This document shows positions 8,884 through 19,927 of a stretch of 64,000 nt of DNA, in pieces (position 1 is the first letter of the stretch; every line of letters begins with the position of its first letter). The notes beneath the pieces were generated by a model, which worked only from the letters and a program-made list of their open reading frames with translations, made no database searches and was not told the DNA's origin. The stretch comes from Sphingomonas sp. Ag1 (lineage in GTDB: Bacteria; Pseudomonadota; Alphaproteobacteria; Sphingomonadales; Sphingomonadaceae): assembly GCF_000980895.1 (NCBI RefSeq), contig NZ_LAZX01000090.1:62001-126000 (forward strand). The letters run 5' to 3'. The translations under genes were made by a program, and so were the position numbers.

Positions 8884-9390
8884 ATGATCATCCTCGGCCT
8901 CGACCCCGGCCTCGGCACCACCGGCTGGGGGGTGATCGCGGCGGAAGGGAACCGGCTGCGGCACGTTGCCAACGGGCAGATCCGCACCGACCCCTCCATG
9001 CCGCTGCCGCGCCGGCTGGCGAACCTCTATGCCGCGCTGATCGACGTCATCCGCGCCGAGCGGCCCGACAGCGCGGCGGCGGAAGAGGTGCTGGGCAACA
9101 CCAATGCGCAATCGACGCTGAAGCTGGGGCAGGCGCGCGGCGTGGTGCTGCTTGCCGCCGCCGGCGCGGGGCTCGACATCGGTGAATATCACCCGTCTAC
9201 GGTCAAAAAGGCGGTGGTCGGCACCGGCGGCGCGGAAAAGCGCCAGATCCAGGCGATGATAGGGGTGTTGCTGCCCGGTGCGAAAGTGGCCGGGCCGGAT
9301 GCCGCCGACGCGCTGGCGGTGGCGATCTGCCATGCGCACCACCGCGCGAGCGCGGCGGGGATGATGCGGCGACTGCAAACCGGCGGCTGA
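8884..9390 (+). CDS. ruvC: Holliday junction endonuclease RuvC
   Basis: The 168-residue protein starts [18 protein letters not shown], containing the first catalytic Asp (Asp7) of the RNase H-like fold. It continues with [20 protein letters not shown], which carries the catalytic Glu, and ends with the [15 protein letters not shown] block holding the remaining acidic residues. RuvC cuts the four-way junctions that RuvAB migrates. It lies 10 bases after yebC and 81 bases before ruvA. No LexA-type repeat was found upstream, so SOS control is not evident. Confidence 0.97.
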   Translation: MIILGLDPGLGTTGWGVIAAEGNRLRHVANGQIRTDPSMPLPRRLANLYAALIDVIRAERPDSAAAEEVLGNTNAQSTLKLGQARGVVLLAAAGAGLDIGEYHPSTVKKAVVGTGGAEKRQIQAMIGVLLPGAKVAGPDAADALAVAICHAHHRASAAGMMRRLQTGG

Positions 9391-9471
9391 CACCTTCGCA
9401 TTGCGAGCGCCGGGAGTTGGCCCGTCGTCGTCGAGGCGCTACGGTTCGGGCAACATGACGGACCAGCATCG

Positions 9472-10068
9472 GTGATCGCCTACCTCAAGGGTATTCTCGC
9501 CAGCACGAGTGCGGACGCGGCCGTGATCGAGGTCAATGGCGTCGGCTATCTGGTCGGTGCGTCGTCGCGCACGCTCGCGGCGCTAGGGCCGGTCGGCGAA
9601 GCGGTTCTCATCCATACCGAAATGCTGGTGGGCGAGGATTTCCAGCGGCTGGTCGGCTTTGCCAGCGCCGAGGAGCGCGACTGGTTTCGCCTGCTCACGG
9701 GTGTGCAGGGCGTGGGCGCACGCGTCGCGCTGGCGATCCTGTCGGCGCTCGAGCCGGCCGAGCTCAACCGGGCAATCGCGGCGCAGGACAAGGCGATGGT
9801 GGCACGCGCCAATGGCGTCGGGCCTAAGCTGGCCGAGCGGATCGTGCGCGAGCTGAAGGACAAGGCGGGCGGGATCGTTCTGGGCCCGGCGGCGGCCGCG
9901 CAGGCGATGCCGGTCGGTGCGGCGGCGGATGCGGTGTCGGCGCTGCTCAACCTCGGCTTTCGCCCGGTTGAGGCAAGCGCGGCGGTGACCGCAGCAGAAG
10001 AGGAGCTGGGTGCGGGCGCCACGCTGGACGCGCTCGTCCGGCTGGCGCTGCGCAAGGCGGCGAAGTGA
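9472..10068 (+). CDS. ruvA: Holliday junction DNA helicase subunit RuvA
   Basis: The 198-residue protein begins [20 protein letters not shown] from a GTG codon at 9472, the usual family start. It has the N-terminal OB fold, two helix-hairpin-helix elements ([20 protein letters not shown] and [18 protein letters not shown]) and, after an alanine-rich linker, the C-terminal domain that contacts RuvB. RuvA binds the junction as a tetramer and loads RuvB. Its stop shares four bases (GTGA) with the GTG of the following ParA-type gene, so the two are translationally coupled. Confidence 0.96.
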   Translation: MIAYLKGILASTSADAAVIEVNGVGYLVGASSRTLAALGPVGEAVLIHTEMLVGEDFQRLVGFASAEERDWFRLLTGVQGVGARVALAILSALEPAELNRAIAAQDKAMVARANGVGPKLAERIVRELKDKAGGIVLGPAAAAQAMPVGAAADAVSALLNLGFRPVEASAAVTAAEEELGAGATLDALVRLALRKAAK

Positions 10069-10805
10069 GCGGCCGCGCGGTCGCGGTCTACAGCCTGAAG
10101 GGCGGCGTTGGCAAAACGACGCTGGCGGTGAACCTGGCCTGGGCGGCGGCGACGCTGTCCGCGCGGCGCACCTTGCTCTGGGATCTCGATGGCCAGGCCG
10201 CGGCGACCTGGATCCTCGGGCATGACGGGGGAGGGCGCGAGGCCGGTGCTGCGATCCGCCGCGAGATCGATCCGCGCCGGCTGATCCGGCCGACCGCCCT
10301 TGACCGGCTCGACCTGCTGCCGGCCGATGCCTCGCTGCGCACGCTCGACCTTGCCTTTCACGCCATCGACAAGAAGCGCCGGCTGACCCGCCTCGTCGAG
10401 GATCTGGCGGGTGATTACGACCGGATCATCATCGATTGCCCCCCGGGCCTGACCGACACGTCGGATCAGGTGATGCGCGCGGCCGATCTGGTGGTGGTGC
10501 CGGTCATCCCCTCCGTGCTGTCGCAGCGCGCGCTCGACACCATCGCGGCGCACGTCACGCGCAAGAAGGGCCCGAAGGTGACGCTGGCGCCGGTATTCTC
10601 GATGGTCGACCGGCGGCGCGCGCTTCACCGTGAGGCCTTGCAGCAGCATCCCGACTGGCCGGTCATCCCGATGACCAGCGCGTTCGAGGCGATGAGCGTG
10701 CGCCGCGCGCCGCTGGGTGCCTACGCCCCGCGCGGCTCCGCTGGCGTGGAAGCAATATCGGACCTGTGGCGCCGGATCGAAACTACGCTATCGGAGATCC
10801 GATGA
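10065..10805 (+). CDS. ParA/MinD-family ATPase inside the ruv operon
   Basis: The 246-residue protein has the deviant Walker A motif [15 protein letters not shown] at about residues 10-24. The Walker A' region is [13 protein letters not shown], where the family more often has DLDPQ. The Walker B is [18 protein letters not shown]. This marks it as a ParA-type ATPase of the kind that dimerises on ATP and often binds DNA or membrane non-specifically. There is no ParB gene or centromere-like repeat beside it, so it is not an obvious chromosome partition cassette. It is translated from GTG, with its start overlapping the ruvA stop and its stop (ATGA) overlapping the ruvB start. That implies matched expression with RuvAB; a role with RuvAB is inference. 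Confidence 0.85.
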   Translation: MSGRAVAVYSLKGGVGKTTLAVNLAWAAATLSARRTLLWDLDGQAAATWILGHDGGGREAGAAIRREIDPRRLIRPTALDRLDLLPADASLRTLDLAFHAIDKKRRLTRLVEDLAGDYDRIIIDCPPGLTDTSDQVMRAADLVVVPVIPSVLSQRALDTIAAHVTRKKGPKVTLAPVFSMVDRRRALHREALQQHPDWPVIPMTSAFEAMSVRRAPLGAYAPRGSAGVEAISDLWRRIETTLSEIR

Positions 10806-11824
10806 CCGATAGCGATCGCCTGATCACGCCCACGCGCCGCGTCGAGGATGCCGATGCCGCGCTGCGCCCCAAGCGGCTGGACGAATTTGTCGGCCAGGCG
10901 GCGGCGCGTGACAATCTGCGCGTGTTCATCGAAGCGGCGAAATCGCGCGGCGACGCGCTGGACCATGTGCTGTTCTTCGGTCCGCCCGGGCTGGGCAAGA
11001 CGACGCTGGCGCAGATCGTCGCGCGCGAGATGGGGGTGGGTTTCCGCGCCACGTCGGGCCCGGTGATCGCCAAGTCGGGCGATCTCGCCGCGTTGCTCAC
11101 CAATCTCGAGGATGGCGACGTACTGTTCATCGACGAGATCCACCGGCTGCAACCCGCAGTCGAGGAAGTGCTGTACCCGGCGATGGAGGACCGCGCACTC
11201 GACCTGATGATCGGCGAGGGGCCGTCGGCGCGCAGCGTCCGGATCGACCTGCCGCGCTTCACGCTGGTGGGCGCGACGACGCGACAGGGATTGCTGACGA
11301 CGCCGCTGCGCGACCGGTTCGGCATCCCGATCCGACTGCAATTCTACACGGTGGAGGAATTGACCAAGGTGGTGACGCGGGCGGCGGCGCTGCTGGATCT
11401 GCATATCGCACCAGATGGCGCAGCCGAAATTGCGCGCCGATCGCGCGGGACACCGCGTATCTCCGGGCGCTTGCTGCGCCGGGTGCGCGATTTCGCCAAT
11501 GTCGCGGGCGTGGTGGAGGTTGATGCAGTCGCCGCCGATCGCGCGCTGAACCGGCTGGAGGTCGACATCTTGGGTCTCGACGCGATGGACCGCCGCTACC
11601 TGACGATGATCGCGGACATCTATCGTGGCGGCCCGGTCGGCGTGGAGACGCTGGCGGCGGGCCTGTCCGAGCCGCGCGACACGATTGAGGAAGTGATCGA
11701 GCCGTATCTGATTCAGCTTGGCCTCGTCGCCCGGACGGCGCGAGGCCGGGTGCTGAACGCGGGCGGCTGGAAACACCTGGGGCTCAACCCGCCTGCGGGT
11801 AGCCAGGACGGTTTGTTCGACTGA
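10802..11824 (+). CDS. ruvB: Holliday junction branch migration ATPase RuvB
   Basis: The 340-residue AAA+ motor carries a Walker A ([19 protein letters not shown], near residues 50-70), the RuvB-specific hairpin region ([20 protein letters not shown]) and a Walker B ([11 protein letters not shown]). Sensor and arginine-finger regions follow ([20 protein letters not shown]). The C-terminal winged helix ([19 protein letters not shown]) is complete. The start is the ATG at 10802, overlapping the stop of the ParA-type gene; an in-frame upstream ATG would lie inside that gene. RuvB drives branch migration with RuvA. Confidence 0.97.
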   Translation: MTDSDRLITPTRRVEDADAALRPKRLDEFVGQAAARDNLRVFIEAAKSRGDALDHVLFFGPPGLGKTTLAQIVAREMGVGFRATSGPVIAKSGDLAALLTNLEDGDVLFIDEIHRLQPAVEEVLYPAMEDRALDLMIGEGPSARSVRIDLPRFTLVGATTRQGLLTTPLRDRFGIPIRLQFYTVEELTKVVTRAAALLDLHIAPDGAAEIARRSRGTPRISGRLLRRVRDFANVAGVVEVDAVAADRALNRLEVDILGLDAMDRRYLTMIADIYRGGPVGVETLAAGLSEPRDTIEEVIEPYLIQLGLVARTARGRVLNAGGWKHLGLNPPAGSQDGLFD

Positions 11825-11879
11825 ACGGGAGCCGTCGGTCGACCGCAGCGTTTGTTCGTTCAACAGCAAGAGGACCACG

Positions 11880-12188
11880 ATGACCCACACGCCGCCGGTA
11901 CCGCCAGGCAACCAGTCCCCGTTCCCGATCCAGGAGCCGCCGCACACGCCGACGACGCTCGAAGCGCCGAGCGGCAAGCAGGAGTCGGGCAAGCCTGACG
12001 CCGTGAAGCCCGCCGCCCCGAAAGCAGCCGGCGGCGACGAATGGGCCGCGCCGGCGAAGCGTCGCTGGTCGCTGGGCAAGATCGCCGGCGCGACCGCCGG
12101 CATCGGTGCGATCGCGATCGGCGTCGCGGCGGTGCTGTTCCCGCGTGACAGTGCGCCGGAGCCCAAGAAAAAGAAGCGGAAGAACTGA
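11880..12188 (+). CDS. Hypothetical single-pass membrane protein
   Basis: I do not recognise this 102-residue protein. The first two thirds are rich in proline, lysine and alanine (PPVPPGNQSPFPIQEPPHTP), so probably disordered. They are followed by one membrane segment (KIAGATAGIGAIAIGVAAVL, about 66-86) and a very basic tail (PKKKKRKN). It sits 55 bases after ruvB, behind AGAGGACCACG, a reasonable ribosome-binding site. The disordered N-terminus with positive residues next to the membrane is compatible with either orientation. A function cannot be proposed. Confidence 0.6.
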   Translation: MTHTPPVPPGNQSPFPIQEPPHTPTTLEAPSGKQESGKPDAVKPAAPKAAGGDEWAAPAKRRWSLGKIAGATAGIGAIAIGVAAVLFPRDSAPEPKKKKRKN

Positions 12189-12257
12189 TGTTTGCTGCGG
12201 TGCCATGCAACAAATGTTGCGTGGCACCCGGCCCTGTCGCCTGCTAGCCCCTTTATC

Positions 12258-14528
12258 ATGCTTTCTGCCGCCGCTTCCGCCCGCGAGATCCTCGTCAATC
12301 TCCACGACGTGATGGCGGCGCGGTCCAACGCGCAAGCCAAGCTGAACCAGGTCGTCGACATTATTGGCGAGGCGCTGAACAGCGAAGTCTGTTCGATCTA
12401 CCTCCTGCGCGAAGGCGTGCTGGAGCTGTTCGCGACGCGCGGCCTGTCGCCTGATGCGGTTCATGTGACCAAGCTGGCGTTGGGCGAGGGCCTGGTCGGC
12501 ACCATCGCGCAGAACAGCGAGGTGCTGAACCTCGACGAGGCGGCAAGCCACCCGGATTTCGCCTACAAGCCGGAGACCGGGGAGGATCGCTTCCACAGTT
12601 TCGCCGGCGTGCCGATCATCCGGCGCGAGCGCTCGGTCGGCGTTCTGGCGGTGCAGCATGCGGAGCCGCGCCGCTATGCCGATGTTGAGATCGAGGCGCT
12701 GCAGACAGTGGCGATGGTGCTGAGCGAGTTGATCGCGAACGCAGGGCTGATCGACCCCGCCGGTGTGCGCGACCGGCCGCAATCCTCCACCGCGAGCATC
12801 CGGCTGACCGGACAGAAGCTGGTCGAGGGAATGGGCGCTGGCTACGCCGTGTTCCACCAGCCGCGCATCCACATCGAGCACACGGTCGCCGAGGACGTCG
12901 AGGCGGAGCGGCACCGGGTCTATGCCGCGTTCGACAAGATGCGCGAGCAGATCGACAAGATGACCCGCGAGGCCGAATTTGGCGGCGGGGGCGAACATGA
13001 GGAGGTGCTCGAGACCTACAAGATGTTCGCCTATGACGAGGGCTGGTCGCGGCGCATCAACGAGGCGATCGACAGCGGCCTGACCGCTGAGGCGGCGATC
13101 GAGCGCGTGCAGCAGCGCACCCGCCAGCGCATGCGACAGATTGACGATCCGCTGTTGGCGGACCGGATGCACGACCTGGAGGATCTCTCCAACCGGCTGC
13201 TGCGCATCGTGTCGGGCCAGATGGGCACGGCGGCGCAGTTGGGGCTGCGGCAGGATGCGATCCTGATCGCCCGCAACCTGGGCCCGGCCGAGCTGCTGGA
13301 ATATGACCGCCGCCGATTGAAGGGCGTGATTCTGGAAGAAGGATCGCTGACGGCGCACGTCACGATCGTCGCGCGCGCGATGGGAGTCCCCGTGCTGGGC
13401 CGGGTGCGCGAGGTGCGGCGGCAGATTTCCGAGGGCGACCTGCTGCTGCTCGACGTCAACGAGGGGTCGGTCGTGGTGCGCCCGTCGAGCGCGATGGAGG
13501 AAGCGTTCGACGCCAAGCTGGCGCTGCGGCAGAAGCGGCGCGCGGCCTATGCCGCGCTGCGCGACGTGGCGCCCACCACCAGGGATGGCCATCGCGTGAC
13601 CGTCATGGTCAACGCCGGGCTGCGCGACGACGTGGGCGCGCTGGATGTGACAGGCGCGGACGGGATCGGGCTGTTCCGCACCGAATTCCAGTTCCTCGTC
13701 TCCGCCACCCTGCCGCAGCGCGAACGCCAGCAGCGATTGTACCGCGAGGTGCTGGACGTGGCGGACGAGCGCCCGGTGGTCTTCCGCACGGTCGACATCG
13801 GCGGCGACAAGGCGCTGCCTTATCTGATCCAGCATGACGGCGAGGAGGAAAATCCCGCCATGGGCTGGCGCGCGCTTCGCCTGGCGCTTGAGCGCAACGG
13901 GCTGATGAAGGCGCAGGCGCGTGCGCTGCTGGAAGCGGCGGCGGGGCGCACGCTCAACGTCATGTTCCCGATGGTCAGCGAGGCGTGGGAGTTCGCCGAG
14001 GCGCGCGCGCTGTTCGAGCAGCAGCGCGCCTGGGTTGCCTCGCGCCATCGCCGGCTGCCCAATGAGGTGCGCTACGGCGCGATGCTTGAGGTGCCGAGCC
14101 TCGCTTATCAACTCGACCTGTTGTTGCCGCAGGTCGATTTCCTGTCGATCGGCACCAACGATCTGACGCAGTTCCTGTTCGCTGCCGACCGCGCCAATCC
14201 CAAGCTGGCGGAGCGATATGACTGGCTTTCCGCCTCCATCCTCCGCTTCATCGGCTCGGTCCTTGAGCCGTCGCGCATTGCCGGGGTTCCGGTGGCGGTG
14301 TGCGGCGAGATGGGCGGGCGACCGCTGGAGGCGATGGCGCTGATCGGGATCGGGATCGATCGTTTCTCGATCACCCCGGCAGCGGTCGGCCCGATCAAGG
14401 CAATGGTCCGTACGCTCGATCGCGCGGCCGTAACGGCCGAGATGACGCGGCTGCTGGCGGCGCCGCCGCACGATCTTCGCGCCGCGCTGACGCAATGGGC
14501 CGAGGCCAACGGCGTCGAGCTGGGGTGA
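12258..14528 (+). CDS. ptsP: Phosphoenolpyruvate-protein phosphotransferase PtsP (EI-Ntr)
   Basis: The 756-residue protein is the first enzyme of the nitrogen PTS. An N-terminal GAF domain (about 15-150, NQVVDIIGEALNSEVCSIYL) is followed by the enzyme I domains. The phosphorylated His lies in EEGSLTAHVTIVARAMG. PEP-binding elements are GADGIGLFRTEFQFL, MFPMVSEAWEF and DFLSIGTNDLTQFLFAADR, and the catalytic Cys is in VAVCGEMGG. It transfers phosphate from PEP to the NPr protein in a regulatory, not sugar-importing, cascade. The ATG at 12258 was preferred over an in-frame codon at 12192 that would add residues from the spacer. Confidence 0.95.
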   Translation: MLSAAASAREILVNLHDVMAARSNAQAKLNQVVDIIGEALNSEVCSIYLLREGVLELFATRGLSPDAVHVTKLALGEGLVGTIAQNSEVLNLDEAASHPDFAYKPETGEDRFHSFAGVPIIRRERSVGVLAVQHAEPRRYADVEIEALQTVAMVLSELIANAGLIDPAGVRDRPQSSTASIRLTGQKLVEGMGAGYAVFHQPRIHIEHTVAEDVEAERHRVYAAFDKMREQIDKMTREAEFGGGGEHEEVLETYKMFAYDEGWSRRINEAIDSGLTAEAAIERVQQRTRQRMRQIDDPLLADRMHDLEDLSNRLLRIVSGQMGTAAQLGLRQDAILIARNLGPAELLEYDRRRLKGVILEEGSLTAHVTIVARAMGVPVLGRVREVRRQISEGDLLLLDVNEGSVVVRPSSAMEEAFDAKLALRQKRRAAYAALRDVAPTTRDGHRVTVMVNAGLRDDVGALDVTGADGIGLFRTEFQFLVSATLPQRERQQRLYREVLDVADERPVVFRTVDIGGDKALPYLIQHDGEEENPAMGWRALRLALERNGLMKAQARALLEAAAGRTLNVMFPMVSEAWEFAEARALFEQQRAWVASRHRRLPNEVRYGAMLEVPSLAYQLDLLLPQVDFLSIGTNDLTQFLFAADRANPKLAERYDWLSASILRFIGSVLEPSRIAGVPVAVCGEMGGRPLEAMALIGIGIDRFSITPAAVGPIKAMVRTLDRAAVTAEMTRLLAAPPHDLRAALTQWAEANGVELG

Positions 14529-14655
14529 GCGAAGGGCGCTGAACGGAGCGCCAGCGCCGATCAAAAGACGTGTGGCTCGATTGACACAGGTATCGCGCTC
14601 TGTGAGACGTGCGGGCGGGGACGGACGGGGCAGTCCGCCCGAAGCGGAGAAGCGA

Positions 14656-15576
14656 ATGACTGAGGCCGAGCGCGGCGATAACGCGACGCTCTTCCCGCAA
14701 CCTGTTGGTGATAGGCTGCGCGCGGCCCGCGAGCAGCAAGGCATGTCACTGGCGGAGATTGGCGCGCGCACCCGTGTGCCGCTGCGCCACCTGGAGGCGA
14801 TCGAGGCCTCGAACTACGGCGCGCTGCCGTCGCCGACCTATGCGGTCGGCTTCGTGCGCGCCTACGCCCGCGCGGTGGGCGAGGATGAGGTGGCGCTGGC
14901 CCGCGACGTGCGCGTCGAGGCGCTGAAAGCACCGCGCACAACGCCGCAATATCAGCCCTATGAGATCGCCGATCCGGCGCGCGTGCCCAGCCGCGGGCTG
15001 GTGGTGGTGGCGGCCGGATTGGCGCTGGCCGTCGCGGTGCTTGCAGTGCTGTGGTTTGCGAGCGGGCTGTTCCGCGGTGGCGACGACGCGCCGGAAGCGG
15101 CGCCCTCGGTCGCGGTCGCCGTTCCGGCCGCGCAGCCCACGCAGGCGGCGCGCCGTGCCGACCAGGTCTCGCTGGTGGCGACCGACGAGGTGTGGCTGCG
15201 CGTCTATGATGCGGCCGACAAGACGCTGTACCTTGGCACGATGAAGCCGGGCGAGCGCTATGACGTGCCTGCGGACGCCAATGATCCGAAGATCAACGTC
15301 GGTCGCCCCGACAAATTGCAGGTGACGCTGAACGGCTCCGCATTGCCCCCGCTGGGCAGCGGCGCGCGGCCGATCAAGGACGTGCCGGTCGGCGCGGCGG
15401 CCCTAACCGCCCGGATGGGCGGGGAAGGTGCGCCGGCACCGGTGGCATCGCCCGCTTCACCTCCGGCAGTCGTCGGCGCGCGCACCAGCACCGCCGTTCC
15501 GCCCGCGTTCGCCACGTCAGCGGCTGGGGCGGCTGGTGCGGAGACTGGCGCAGGGACCAGCACTCCCGCAAACTGA
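14656..15576 (+). CDS. RodZ-like helix-turn-helix membrane protein
   Basis: The 306-residue protein has an N-terminal HTH domain of the cytoskeletal RodZ type (about 15-85; RLRAAREQQGMSLAEIGART and YAVGFVRAYARAVG). A membrane segment (GLVVVAAGLALAVAVLAVLW, about 117-136) and a periplasmic DUF4115-like beta domain (VWLRVYDAADKTLYLGTM) follow. A long alanine/proline/threonine tail, probably disordered, ends the protein. RodZ links MreB filaments to the wall-building machinery. The start at 14656 follows AGCGGAGAAGCG; an in-frame ATG at 14572 would add a stretch unlike the family. cpoB follows 76 bases later. Confidence 0.8.
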   Translation: MTEAERGDNATLFPQPVGDRLRAAREQQGMSLAEIGARTRVPLRHLEAIEASNYGALPSPTYAVGFVRAYARAVGEDEVALARDVRVEALKAPRTTPQYQPYEIADPARVPSRGLVVVAAGLALAVAVLAVLWFASGLFRGGDDAPEAAPSVAVAVPAAQPTQAARRADQVSLVATDEVWLRVYDAADKTLYLGTMKPGERYDVPADANDPKINVGRPDKLQVTLNGSALPPLGSGARPIKDVPVGAAALTARMGGEGAPAPVASPASPPAVVGARTSTAVPPAFATSAAGAAGAETGAGTSTPAN

Positions 15577-15652
15577 TCGGCCTTAAGGCTGGCGACAGGC
15601 AGGCGTGTATAGTTATAGCGCGATATTAACCTGTTTCCGGGGGCATGGACTG

Positions 15653-16603
15653 ATGCGTAGGTTCCTCATTGTCGCGTTGATGTCGGCCGCGGCGACGCCG
15701 GTCGCGGCGCAGTCCGGCCTCGAGGGCCGGGTCGGCAAGCTCGAGAGCGAAATGCGCGCGGTGCAGCGCAAGGTGTTCCCGGGCGGGGCAGGCGCGTATC
15801 TCGAGCCGCAGGTGCGCGCGCCGCAGTCGGCACCCGAGGAGATCGGCGCACCCGCCTCCAGCGCAGTGCTGGATCTGACCCAGCGCGTGTCCTCGCTGGA
15901 ACAGCAGCTCGCGACGATGACCGGGCAGATCGAGCAGACGCAATATCGCATGCGCCAGCTCGAAGACCAGTTCGCCGCCTATAAGCGGACGACTGATGCG
16001 CGGCTGGACAGCGGCGCGGGTGACGCGGGGCTCGATAGCACCGGCACGGGCGGGCCGGTGGTTCCGCCGCCGCCGCGGGCAGCCGCTCCGGCAGGCGGAG
16101 CGAGCAACCAGGCGCGTGGCGGTGGCAGCCTGGAGGGGCAGGTCGCCGGCACCGCCGGGGCCAGCAAGCCGGCGGCCGCCGCGGCGGGCGGGATCGAGAA
16201 GCCGTCGACGGGCAAGGCGGACGAGGACGAATACATCTATGGCTACCGCCTGTGGGCGGCGAAGCGCTATCCCGAGGCGGCTGATCAGCTGAAGAAGGTG
16301 GTCGCGACTTATCCCAAGTCCCGCCGCGCCAGCTATGCCCAGAACCTGCTGGGCCGATCCTATCTCGACGATGGCAAGCCGAGCCTTGCGTCGATCGCCT
16401 TCTACGACAATTACAAGAAATATCCCGATGGGGAGCGCGCGCCCGAGAGCCTCTATTATCTGGGGCAGGCGCTGCTGAAGCTCAACAAGCCGGCAGACGC
16501 GTGCAAGGTGTATAACGAGCTGACCGACGTCTATGGCGACAAGATCGGACAGGGGATGAAGGACAACGTCGCGCGCGCGCGCACTTCCGCCAAGTGCAAG
16601 TAG
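15653..16603 (+). CDS. cpoB: Tol-Pal-associated protein CpoB/YbgF
   Basis: The 316-residue periplasmic protein has a signal peptide (MRRFLIVALMSAAATPVAAQ) and a coiled-coil segment (about 60-120, DLTQRVSSLEQQLATMTGQI). A low-complexity glycine/proline/alanine linker separates this from C-terminal TPR repeats (YIYGYRLWAAKRYPEAADQL, SYAQNLLGRSYLDDGKPSLA, SLYYLGQALLKLNKPADACK). CpoB ties outer-membrane constriction by Tol-Pal to peptidoglycan synthesis at the septum. The tol-pal genes themselves are not in this window. tilS starts four bases after the stop. The start at 15653 is set by the signal peptide. Confidence 0.9.
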   Translation: MRRFLIVALMSAAATPVAAQSGLEGRVGKLESEMRAVQRKVFPGGAGAYLEPQVRAPQSAPEEIGAPASSAVLDLTQRVSSLEQQLATMTGQIEQTQYRMRQLEDQFAAYKRTTDARLDSGAGDAGLDSTGTGGPVVPPPPRAAAPAGGASNQARGGGSLEGQVAGTAGASKPAAAAAGGIEKPSTGKADEDEYIYGYRLWAAKRYPEAADQLKKVVATYPKSRRASYAQNLLGRSYLDDGKPSLASIAFYDNYKKYPDGERAPESLYYLGQALLKLNKPADACKVYNELTDVYGDKIGQGMKDNVARARTSAKCK

Positions 16604-16607
16604 TCTT

Positions 16608-17591
16608 GTGGCCGACCATCCCGAAGTCGTCCGGCTTCGCCAGGATCTGATCGCGCTCACCCGCGAGGTGCCGAGCCGCGATCGTCCGATCGGCGTGGCG
16701 GTGTCCGGCGGGCCGGATAGCATGGCGCTCTTGGTACTGGCGGCGCTTGCCTTCCCCGACGCGGTCGTCGCGGCAACTGTCGACCATGGCTTGCGGCCGG
16801 AGGCAGCGGAGGAAGCGCGGATGGTCGGGCGGGAGGCGGCCACATTGCGCGTGCCGCACGACATCCTGGCGGTGAGCGCGCCGATCGAGGGGGCGAGCGT
16901 ACAGGCCCGCGCGCGTGAGGGCCGCTATGAGGCGCTTGCGGCCTGGGCGGAGCGTCGCAACGCGATGGCGATCGCCACCGCCCATCATGCCGATGACCAG
17001 GCCGAAACGTTCCTGATGCGCGCCTCGCGCGGGTCGGGCGTGACGGGGCTTGCCGCCATCCGACCGGCGACGACGATCAGCGGAGCAGCGGTGGTGCGGC
17101 CGCTGCTGTCGTGGCGGCGTGCCGCGTTGCGTGCCACCGTCCGGCGGGCGGGGCTGCCGTTCATCGACGATCCCGCCAATCACGACCTCAGGCACGATCG
17201 CACCCGCTTTCGCCAGCTGCTCGACCGCAACGAATGGCTCGATCCGCCAGCGCTCGCGCGCACCGCGGCGGCAGTGGGGGAGGCGGAGCGTGAGCTGGCG
17301 GAAATCGCCGCGCTGTTCTGGCGCGACCGGGCCGAGATCCGCGACGAGGGCGTCACGCTGAATCCTCAGGGATTGCCGCGCGACACGCTGCGCCGGCTGG
17401 CGCGGCGGGCGATCATCGTGGTGCGGGCTGCGGCGGGAATTACCACGCCGGCGTTTGACGAGGCGGCTAATGTGGAGCCGCTGCTCGACGCGCTGCAGAG
17501 CGGCCGGCGCGCCACGCACGGCGGCGTGGTCGTGGGCATCCGGCGGGGCAGCTGGCACTTCCGCCCGGCACCCCCGCGTCGATCAGTCTGA
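16608..17591 (+). CDS. tilS: tRNA(Ile)-lysidine synthase TilS
   Basis: The 327-residue protein contains the PP-loop pyrophosphatase motif GVAVSGGPDSMALLVLAAL at about residues 27-45, then ATVDHGLRPEAAEEA and AIATAHHADDQAETFLMR. These are all diagnostic of TilS. The enzyme adds lysine to the wobble C34 of the AUA-reading tRNA, changing its identity from Met to Ile, and is essential in most bacteria. Translation starts from GTG at 16608, four bases after cpoB, so it is presumably cotranscribed. The C-terminal substrate domains are short compared with E. coli, as is usual in alphaproteobacteria. Confidence 0.95.
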   Translation: MADHPEVVRLRQDLIALTREVPSRDRPIGVAVSGGPDSMALLVLAALAFPDAVVAATVDHGLRPEAAEEARMVGREAATLRVPHDILAVSAPIEGASVQARAREGRYEALAAWAERRNAMAIATAHHADDQAETFLMRASRGSGVTGLAAIRPATTISGAAVVRPLLSWRRAALRATVRRAGLPFIDDPANHDLRHDRTRFRQLLDRNEWLDPPALARTAAAVGEAERELAEIAALFWRDRAEIRDEGVTLNPQGLPRDTLRRLARRAIIVVRAAAGITTPAFDEAANVEPLLDALQSGRRATHGGVVVGIRRGSWHFRPAPPRRSV

Positions 17592-17666
17592 GTGATTGAA
17601 TTCTGCGGTCCGTTCCATTGCCATTAACCTCGCGCAGCCTACATTGCAGGCCGTGAAAGGTACGGC

Positions 17667-19631
<1,965 letters not shown>

Positions 19632-19684
19632 CCGCCGTGGCGGCAGCCGTAGAGCGGCTGTCCGAACGAACATGCCAAAAGATC

Positions 19685-19710
19685 AAAGGCCGGGCGATCG
19701 CCCGGCCTTT
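19685..19710 (+). terminator. Perfect 26-nt palindrome after ftsH
   Basis: Arms AAAGGCCGGGCGA and TCGCCCGGCCTTT pair along their full length, 53 bases after the ftsH stop. The A/T ends give a short U-run on the plus strand, so this is a good intrinsic terminator. The remaining part of the spacer to 19927 shows no gene I can support. Confidence 0.8.
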
Positions 19711-19927
19711 GTCGTATGGGGAATCGCGAAGCTGAACCCGGAGCGCGATCAGCGCCGAACTGAACTCTTAGGCTGACGTCTTCATCTTCTGGAGCAGCAA
19801 CGTCGGGTTCTCGCGCGTGGCGCATCTTGGCGGCGATCCAACCGACGTGCGCGCGCTGCGGCAGCGTGTTCGCGCCTCTTTCCGCAGCAGCGCGGCGCGG
19901 GCCTCCTGCCCCGCCGCGCCCCTCACG

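Noticed and set aside
11784..14771. A long open frame on the minus strand opposite ptsP
   Set aside because: Same reason: the plus strand encodes an intact PtsP with all motifs, and the antisense reading has no domain and a composition typical of shadow frames.
19711..19927. A possible small gene between ftsH and the P450 gene
   Set aside because: Frames in this interval are short, lack a ribosome-binding site and extend as shadows of the neighbouring genes.
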